Positions 5,626 through 11,137 of a stretch of 11,137 nucleotides of DNA are shown here, piece by piece (the first letter of the stretch is position 1; every line of letters begins with the position of its first letter). The notes under the pieces were generated by a model. The model worked only from the letters and a program-made list of their open reading frames with translations, searched no databases and was not told the DNA's origin. This DNA is from Anaerolineae bacterium (GTDB lineage: Bacteria > Chloroflexota > Anaerolineae > DRVO01), in NCBI GenBank assembly GCA_012719195.1, contig JAAYAV010000106.1, forward strand, positions 1-11,137, read 5' to 3'. A program made the position numbers and the translations under genes.

Positions 5626-6693
5626 ATGAGCCGCTATATGGTCCAGCGCCTTATCATGCTGGTGCCGGTGCTGCTGGGCATAACCGTGGTCACCTTCGCC
5701 ATGCTCCGACTCATCCCCGGAGACCCGTGCCGCGTGATGCTCGGCGAGCGCGCCACCGCGCAGATGTGCGCCGACTTCAACGAGCGCATGGGCTTCAACG
5801 ACCCGCTCTATACTCAGTTCGCTCGCTACATGGGGAACCTGTTACGAGGGGACCTGGGTGAGTCGGTGAAGACGGGCCAGCCCGTCATCTCCGAGTTGGC
5901 TGACCGTCTGCCCATGACCTTCGAGCTCACAGTGGCTGCCATGTTCCTGGCCGTGACGGTGGGAATGAGTGCCGGCGTGCTGGCAGCACTGCGCCGGGGC
6001 AGCCTCGTCGACCTTGCCACCATGGCGGTGGCAAACCTGGGCGTGTCTATGCCCATATTCTGGCTTGGTCTCGTACTCATGTTTGTCTTTGCCTTCCGGT
6101 TGCAGTGGCTGCCGCCCTCGGGGAGAACCACGGTCGGCGTCAACATAGTGCCGCTTGCGACTGCCTGGGGCGTTTCGGAGGCCGCTCCCTCGTGGCTGCG
6201 GAGCCTGGTGGATTTCATCTCGGGCTTCCAGCTCTTCTCCACCTTAGTGACCGGCAACCTGGCCGGCCTTTGGGACACCATCAAGCACCTCATTCTCCCT
6301 GCCTTCGCCCTCTGCACCATCCCCATGGCCATCATTGCCCGCATGACGCGTTCCAGCCTGCTGGAGGTGCTGGGCCAGGACTACATCCGCACCGCGCGCG
6401 CCAAGGGCATGGGGGATCGGCTCGTGCTGGGGCGCCACGCCATGAAGAACGCTCTCCTGCCGGTGGTCACGACAATCGGCCTGCAGTTCGGCTATCTACT
6501 GGGAGGGGCTTTCCTTACGGAGACCGTCTTCTCGCTGCCGGGAGTGGGCCGATTGGTGGTGGACCGTATCCTGGCGCGAGACTACCCGGTGGTGCAGGGC
6601 GCCGTGTTGATCATCGCCTCCGTGTTCGTCTTCGCCAACCTGCTGGTTGACCTGACCTACGCCTGGATCGACCCAAGGATTCACTACGAATGA
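5626..6693 (+). CDS. DppB/OppB-type ABC transporter permease
   Basis: A 355-residue integral membrane protein of normal family length. Its N-terminus is typical of DppB/OppB: membrane segment at about 8-28, then LIPGDPC and MGFNDPLYTQFARYMGNLL, then further segments near 101-120, 135-160, 224-240, 278-300 and 324-345. The cytoplasmic coupling loop with the EAA-type motif lies at about 251-281 (DYIRTARAKGMG ... HAMKNALLPV), followed by GGAFLTETVFSLPGVGRL, a DppB hallmark. It should pair with the next gene product to form the pore for ligands delivered by a family-5 binding domain. The stop overlaps the next start as ATGA, indicating translational coupling. The ribosome site is weak (CGGAG at 5613-5617). 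Confidence 0.9.
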   Translation: MSRYMVQRLIMLVPVLLGITVVTFAMLRLIPGDPCRVMLGERATAQMCADFNERMGFNDPLYTQFARYMGNLLRGDLGESVKTGQPVISELADRLPMTFELTVAAMFLAVTVGMSAGVLAALRRGSLVDLATMAVANLGVSMPIFWLGLVLMFVFAFRLQWLPPSGRTTVGVNIVPLATAWGVSEAAPSWLRSLVDFISGFQLFSTLVTGNLAGLWDTIKHLILPAFALCTIPMAIIARMTRSSLLEVLGQDYIRTARAKGMGDRLVLGRHAMKNALLPVVTTIGLQFGYLLGGAFLTETVFSLPGVGRLVVDRILARDYPVVQGAVLIIASVFVFANLLVDLTYAWIDPRIHYE

Positions 6694-7598
6694 CCACTAG
6701 TGGCGCCAACGTACCGGCGGCCAAGTTCGATAGTCAGGCGCTCGATGATCGGCCCATCCGCACACCCATGCGCGACGCGTTCCGGCATCTGCGGCGGAAT
6801 CCGGTGGCCATCGCCGGGGCTATCATTCTCCTCTTCCTGCTACTGATCGCATTGCTGGCGCCGGTGCTAGCGCCTTACGACCCCACCATCCAGGCCCTCA
6901 CCGACCGCAACCAGCCGCCTTCGGCGGAGCATCTACTCGGCCTGGACGCCCTGGGGCGCGACCTTCTCAGCCGCGTGATGTACGGCGCCCGCATCTCGCT
7001 GTTCATCGGGTTCTTCACCGTGGGCGGGGCGCTGATCATCGGCACCGTCGTGGGCGCTGTGGCCGGCTTCGTGGGCGGCCGAACCGATAACGTGCTCATG
7101 CGCATCATGGACATTATGCTGGCCTTCCCGAGTCTGCTGCTGGCCATTGGGGTGGTGGCCATACTCGGCCGCGGCCTGATGAACGCGCTGTACGCAATCG
7201 CTTTCGTGTCCATACCGGTGTATGCCCGCATCGCTCGCGCCAGCATCCTTTCCGTGCGGGAACTGGACTACGTGGAGGCATCCCGGGCCATCGGCGCGAC
7301 GCCGTTTCGGATCCTGTTTCGAGTGGTCTTGCCCAACTCACTCACGCCGCTGATCGTGCAAGCCACGCTCGGTATCGGTACGGCCATTCTCGAGGCCGCT
7401 GCGCTGAGCTTCATCGGTTTGGGGGCGCAGGCGCCCCAGCCGGAGTGGGGCCTGATGCTCGCGCAGCACCGCAACCTCGTCTTCACCTCGCCGCACACTG
7501 TCTTCTACCCCGGTCTGGCCATAATGCTCACCGTGCTTGGCTTCAACCTTCTCGGTGATGGTCTACGGGACGCGCTGGACCCGCGACTGCGGGTCTAG
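6690..7598 (+). CDS. DppC/OppC-type ABC transporter permease
   Basis: A 302-residue membrane protein overlapping its partner by 4 nt (ATGA). The order is DppC-like: a cytoplasmic N-terminus with LRRNP (34-38), membrane segment about 39-62, periplasmic loop ending HLLGLDALGRDLLSRVMYGARISL, then further segments. The EAA-type loop is at about 196-217 (EASRAIGATPFRILFRVVLP). The C-terminal signature GFNLLGDGLRDALDPRLR (284-301) is typical. No residue expected for function looks missing. With the preceding protein it forms a heterodimeric pore of the peptide/nickel class, which normally couples to DppD/DppF ATPases; neither is encoded in this window. Confidence 0.92.
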   Translation: MTTSGANVPAAKFDSQALDDRPIRTPMRDAFRHLRRNPVAIAGAIILLFLLLIALLAPVLAPYDPTIQALTDRNQPPSAEHLLGLDALGRDLLSRVMYGARISLFIGFFTVGGALIIGTVVGAVAGFVGGRTDNVLMRIMDIMLAFPSLLLAIGVVAILGRGLMNALYAIAFVSIPVYARIARASILSVRELDYVEASRAIGATPFRILFRVVLPNSLTPLIVQATLGIGTAILEAAALSFIGLGAQAPQPEWGLMLAQHRNLVFTSPHTVFYPGLAIMLTVLGFNLLGDGLRDALDPRLRV

Positions 7599-7633
7599 CT
7601 GACTCCAGAGCAAATCCCAGCTAGGACTGGACG

Positions 7634-8939
7634 ATGACCCATGAATCGCTGAGTAACGTAGAGGCCTGTGCCGCGCCGCGCACGCTGACGGACAGGCTGT
7701 TCTACTGGACGGATCGCGCCCCCTGGTGGGTGCTAGTACTGGTGGGCCTGGGAATCCTGGTCTTCCTATTCATCATATCCCCCGCCAGAATGATGGTGGA
7801 CCGACAAGTACCCACCGTCGGGGCGTCGGCCGCGGGCTCCTTCGTCTACACGCTGGAGGTGAAGAACGCCGGGCCGGCCGAGGCGGTGGGAATCTCCCTA
7901 ACCGAGGAGTTGGCGGAAGGGCTGAAGCTGGTCTCCGCCGATCCGGCGCCGACCTCGGCCGAGGGGGCGCTCCTGCAGTGGGACCTGTCCGCCATCAAGG
8001 CCGGGCGCTCCACGACGGTCGAGATCACGGTGCAGGCCACTGGTGGAGGCGTTCCGGGTGACCTGGTACGCGCGAGCACGTCTGATCTGAGCTGGACGAC
8101 GGTCAGCATCGACATCTTGCGCTTCTTGGCGCTCGGGATGCGGGTCACCATCTTGGTGACGCTCTACTCCTTCATCTTGGCCGTGTTCATGGGGCTCGTA
8201 GCGGGGCTGGGTCGGGTGGCCAAGCAACCGGAGGGATTGAGCAGCGTTCTGCGTTGGGAGTTCATCTGGAAGGGAGCTCTGCGGGTGGCGGCGGGGATCG
8301 CCATCTACTACGTCCTGGCCCAGTTCGTCGATCGAGCGCCGGCGCTGACCACCAGGCTGGTGATCGTCCTGGCGGTACTGCTCTATCTCGCCCCGCGCGT
8401 CCTGCATCCCTACACCATGGCGACTATGTACGTTGAGGTTTTTCGGGGCATTCCCATGCTGGTGCAGGTGCTCTACCTGGGCTTCGTGATCCGCCCCTTC
8501 GTGAAGACCTTCCTGAGCGAGGCGCTGGGCACCCAGGTTGAGTTCAGTGAATTCAACGCGGCCGTGCTCGGCCTCGGCCTTGGCTACGGCGCTTACATTG
8601 CCGAGGTGTTCCGGGCCGGGATCCAGTCCATTCACCGGGGTCAGATGGAGGCGGCGCGCTCCTTGGGCATGAACTACTCGCAGGCCATGCGGCACGTCAT
8701 TTTGCCGCAGGCGATTCGCCGCGTACTTCCGCCCCTGGCTAATGACGGCGTCGCCCTGCTCAAGGACTCTTCGTTTGTGTCGGTCCTCTCGGTGGCCGAC
8801 CTGACGCGCCAAGGCCGGCTGTACATGAGCCGCACGTACCGGGCGTTCGAGAGCTGGAACATGGTAGCCGTGTCCTACCTGGTGATGACTTTCCTGTTCT
8901 CCGGGCTGGCCCGAGCGCTCGAGAGGAGGATGAGCCAAG

Positions 8940-8950
<11 letters not shown>
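7634..8950 (+). CDS. HisM/GlnP-type (polar amino acid) ABC permease with inserted DUF11-like domain
   Basis: 438 residues, against roughly 220-320 usual for this family. A membrane segment at 31-49 is followed by an extracytoplasmic beta-type domain at 66-137 with the DUF11 pattern: YTLEVKNAGPAEAVGISLTE, GLKLVSADP, LQWDLSAIKAGRSTTVEITV. The permease core begins near 161 (LRFLALGMRVTILVTLYSF). Two extra hydrophobic stretches (about 214-232 and 240-256) come before YVEVFRGIPMLVQVLYLGF (266-284). The EAA-type loop is intact at 338-358 (MEAARSLGMNYSQAMRHVIL, then PQA), and KDSSFVSVLSVADL follows. It begins 35 bp after the DppC-type gene and ends overlapping the ATPase gene by 11 nt. Being the only amino-acid-type permease here, it probably forms a homodimer. 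The DUF11 domain may contact the fused binding protein; that is inference. Confidence 0.88.
8924..8929 (+). promoter_or_regulatory. Ribosome binding site supporting a GTG start for the ATPase
   Basis: AGGAGG lies 10 nt before GTG 8940, inside the end of the permease gene. The alternative in-frame ATG at 8967 has no comparable site. Confidence 0.65.
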
Positions 8951-9698
<748 letters not shown>

Positions 9699-9783
9699 GC
9701 TACCGAGAGGCGGAAGGCGGCAGAGCGTAACACGACAGTGGACATCGCGGTCCGCTTGGCGGGCCACAGGGATGAGGTGAAGC

Positions 9784-10947
9784 ATGCTTAGGGTAGGCAT
9801 CATCGGCTACGGCGGGCGCGTCTCAGGGATGGCCAAGCGGCTCGGCCAGTACTCTATCCCCTATCGCGTGGTGGCCATCGCAGACCCCCGGTGGGAGGAG
9901 ATTCGCTCCAAAGAGGACCCGTTCCTGGACGGCACGCGCTTCTTCGACAGCGCCGACGAGATGCTGGCGCAGTCGGAGCTCGACGGGGTGATGATCGGGA
10001 CGCGCTGCCGCCTACATACCGAGATGGCCACTAAGGTGGCGCCCCACAAGCTGCCGCTGTTCCTGGAGAAGCCGGTCGCCATCACCTTCGACCAGCTCAA
10101 GCAGCTCGCGGACGCCTTCCGGGACTATCCCGCGCCCACGGTGATCTCCTTCCCACTGCGCGTCAGCCCGCTGTGCCAGATGGTCAAGGACATCATCGAC
10201 TCCGGAGTGATCGGCACGCCCGAGCACCTCATCGGCTTCAACGACGTACCCTACGGCGAGCACTACTTCGCCCGCTGGTACCGTGACTACGCCGAGATGG
10301 GCGGGTTGTGGCTGCAAAAGGCCACCCATGACCTAGACTACATCCACTTCCTTATGGGGCAGAGGCCCAAGACGCTCTGCGCTATGAAGGCGCAGCGAGT
10401 GTACGGCGGCCGCGAGGACAAGCCCTTCGACCTCAAGTGCGTGGACTGTGACGAGTGGGAGACTTGCCCCGAGAGCCCCTACAACCTGTTCTACCAGCGC
10501 TATCAGGGCTCCGAGGTGGACACCGATTCGCCGCGGATGTGCCTCTTTTCCAAGGACATCAAGAACGAGGACATCAGCAACTGCATCATTGAGTATGAGA
10601 ACGGCGCCCAGTGTAGCTACACCCAGAATGTCTTCGCTCGCCACGGCTCGGCCCGGCGCGGCGCCCGCATCTACGGCTACAAGGGCACGATCCACTTCGA
10701 CTGGTACGAGAACGCCATCCACTTGTACAAGCACCAGTCTCCCGTGGAGGAGACGATCAAGCCCACCGGCGACATGTCCCACTTCGGCGGCGACCGCGAG
10801 TTGAGCCTGGACTTCCTGCGCGCCATGCGTGACGGAACCCAGTCTCGCACCCCCATCGAGACGGGCATCATGAGCGCGCTCACCTGCCTGTGGGCGCGGG
10901 AATCGTCGGAGACGCACCGCTACTGCGACGTGGTGATGCCACAGTAG
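9784..10947 (+). CDS. Gfo/Idh/MocA-family NAD(P)-dependent oxidoreductase
   Basis: A 387-residue cytoplasmic protein. The N-terminal Rossmann fold starts with RVGIIGYGGRVSG (Gly5, Gly8, Gly10) and includes the EKP signature at 95-97, where the lysine is a usual active-site residue. The C-terminal alpha/beta domain carries KATHDLDYIHFLMG, with His182 and Asp185 in the usual catalytic HD(x)D position. Members oxidise or reduce hydroxyls of sugars, inositols and amino-sugar derivatives. Unusually, residues 219-253 contain Cys219, Cys222, Cys228 and Cys253 (CVDC, ETC, MCLF), a spacing that could bind a metal. The start has GAGGTGA only 3 nt upstream, a short spacing. The gene is 85 bp behind the ATPase with no terminator or clear promoter between, so it may be co-transcribed and act on the imported compound. 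Confidence 0.9.
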   Translation: MLRVGIIGYGGRVSGMAKRLGQYSIPYRVVAIADPRWEEIRSKEDPFLDGTRFFDSADEMLAQSELDGVMIGTRCRLHTEMATKVAPHKLPLFLEKPVAITFDQLKQLADAFRDYPAPTVISFPLRVSPLCQMVKDIIDSGVIGTPEHLIGFNDVPYGEHYFARWYRDYAEMGGLWLQKATHDLDYIHFLMGQRPKTLCAMKAQRVYGGREDKPFDLKCVDCDEWETCPESPYNLFYQRYQGSEVDTDSPRMCLFSKDIKNEDISNCIIEYENGAQCSYTQNVFARHGSARRGARIYGYKGTIHFDWYENAIHLYKHQSPVEETIKPTGDMSHFGGDRELSLDFLRAMRDGTQSRTPIETGIMSALTCLWARESSETHRYCDVVMPQ

Positions 10948-10978
10948 GGAAGTCGCCACCGAGGCACCGAGACACAGA

Positions 10979-11014
10979 GAGAGCCCTAACCGAGAGGTGG
11001 GGCTCTCGCCGTTT
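10979..11014 (+). terminator. Rho-independent terminator after the oxidoreductase
   Basis: GAGAGCCC (10979-10986) pairs with GGGCTCTC (11000-11007). An inner ACC/GGT stem (10989-10991 with 10996-10998) closes a GAGA tetraloop. TTT follows at 11012-11014. The T-run is short, so efficiency is uncertain. Confidence 0.55.
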
Positions 11015-11026
11015 GGAGGGGAGTCC

Positions 11027-11137
11027 ATGCCTAGACCGATGCGGCGAGCGTACCAGCTGGTGGCTGATGAGGGCGTCTTGGCGGGGTGGCTGCGCGAGGC
11101 GGTGGTGGGGCGGTTGGCGACGGTCGATGCCGACGGC
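11027..11137 (+). CDS. PPOX-type (pyridoxamine 5'-phosphate oxidase-like) flavin/F420-binding protein, 3'-truncated by window
   Basis: Only 37 codons are visible before the window ends. ATG 11027 has GGAGG (11015-11019) 7 nt upstream. The fragment has an N-terminal helix and then VVGRLATVDADG, the characteristic first strand of PPOX-class split-barrel proteins (usually continuing RPHxVP), which bind FMN or coenzyme F420. The cofactor and substrate cannot be told from this piece. A terminator lies between it and the oxidoreductase, so it probably begins a separate transcription unit, though no clear promoter is visible in the 79-bp gap. Confidence 0.65.
   Translation, partial: MPRPMRRAYQLVADEGVLAGWLREAVVGRLATVDADG

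Noticed and set aside
9699..9783. Terminator or promoter between the ATPase and the oxidoreductase
   Set aside because: No convincing stem with a T-run and no paired -35/-10 boxes could be found in this 85-bp gap.

Overview
The window is about 11.1 kb of dense, GC-rich bacterial DNA, and every supported gene lies on the + strand. A lipoprotein with a repeated Glu-Pro-Thr linker, a DUF11-type domain, family-3 and family-5 solute-binding proteins and a LysW-type zinc ribbon together resemble an uncultured, Chloroflexota-like bacterium. That placement is an inference from gene style; no rRNA or marker gene is present.

Layout. (1) 1-960 is the 3' part of a DegT/DnrJ/EryC1/StrS PLP-dependent aminotransferase, closed by a strong hairpin terminator. 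(2) 1038-1286 is a short ORF resembling only the N-terminus of a polysaccharide deacetylase-like protein, probably a remnant. It is followed by a complete alpha/beta hydrolase (1348-2430). (3) 2562-2810 is a small LysW-like zinc-ribbon protein whose usual EDWGE end is replaced by a hyperacidic tail, with a clear terminator behind it. (4) 2913-9698 is an ABC-transport cassette. A near-consensus sigma70-type promoter (TTGACT, 17 bp, TATAGT) leads into a 5' leader that can fold into a long closing stem with two inner hairpins. Then come a 798-residue lipoprotein, a DppB/DppC-type permease pair, a HisM/GlnP-type permease carrying a DUF11-like domain, and a GlnQ-type ATPase. (5) 9784-10947 is a Gfo/Idh/MocA-family oxidoreductase with an unusual cysteine cluster, then a terminator. 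(6) The 5' start of a PPOX-type flavin-barrel protein runs off the window end.

The central result is the lipoprotein at 3098-5494. Its N-terminal third is a family-3 (polar amino acid) solute-binding domain. The rest is a family-5 (peptide/nickel) binding domain in circularly permuted order: the segment that normally begins the family-5 fold sits at the extreme C-terminus and the normal remainder precedes it. The two parts add up to one normal-length family-5 domain.

This two-family receptor is encoded with both corresponding kinds of permease but only one ATPase, of the amino-acid type. The cassette may therefore be a hybrid importer, or two importers sharing one lipoprotein. The substrate cannot be read from the sequence. 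The flanking aminotransferase, hydrolase and oxidoreductase would suit an amino-sugar, opine-like or other modified-carbohydrate ligand, but that is only an inference.
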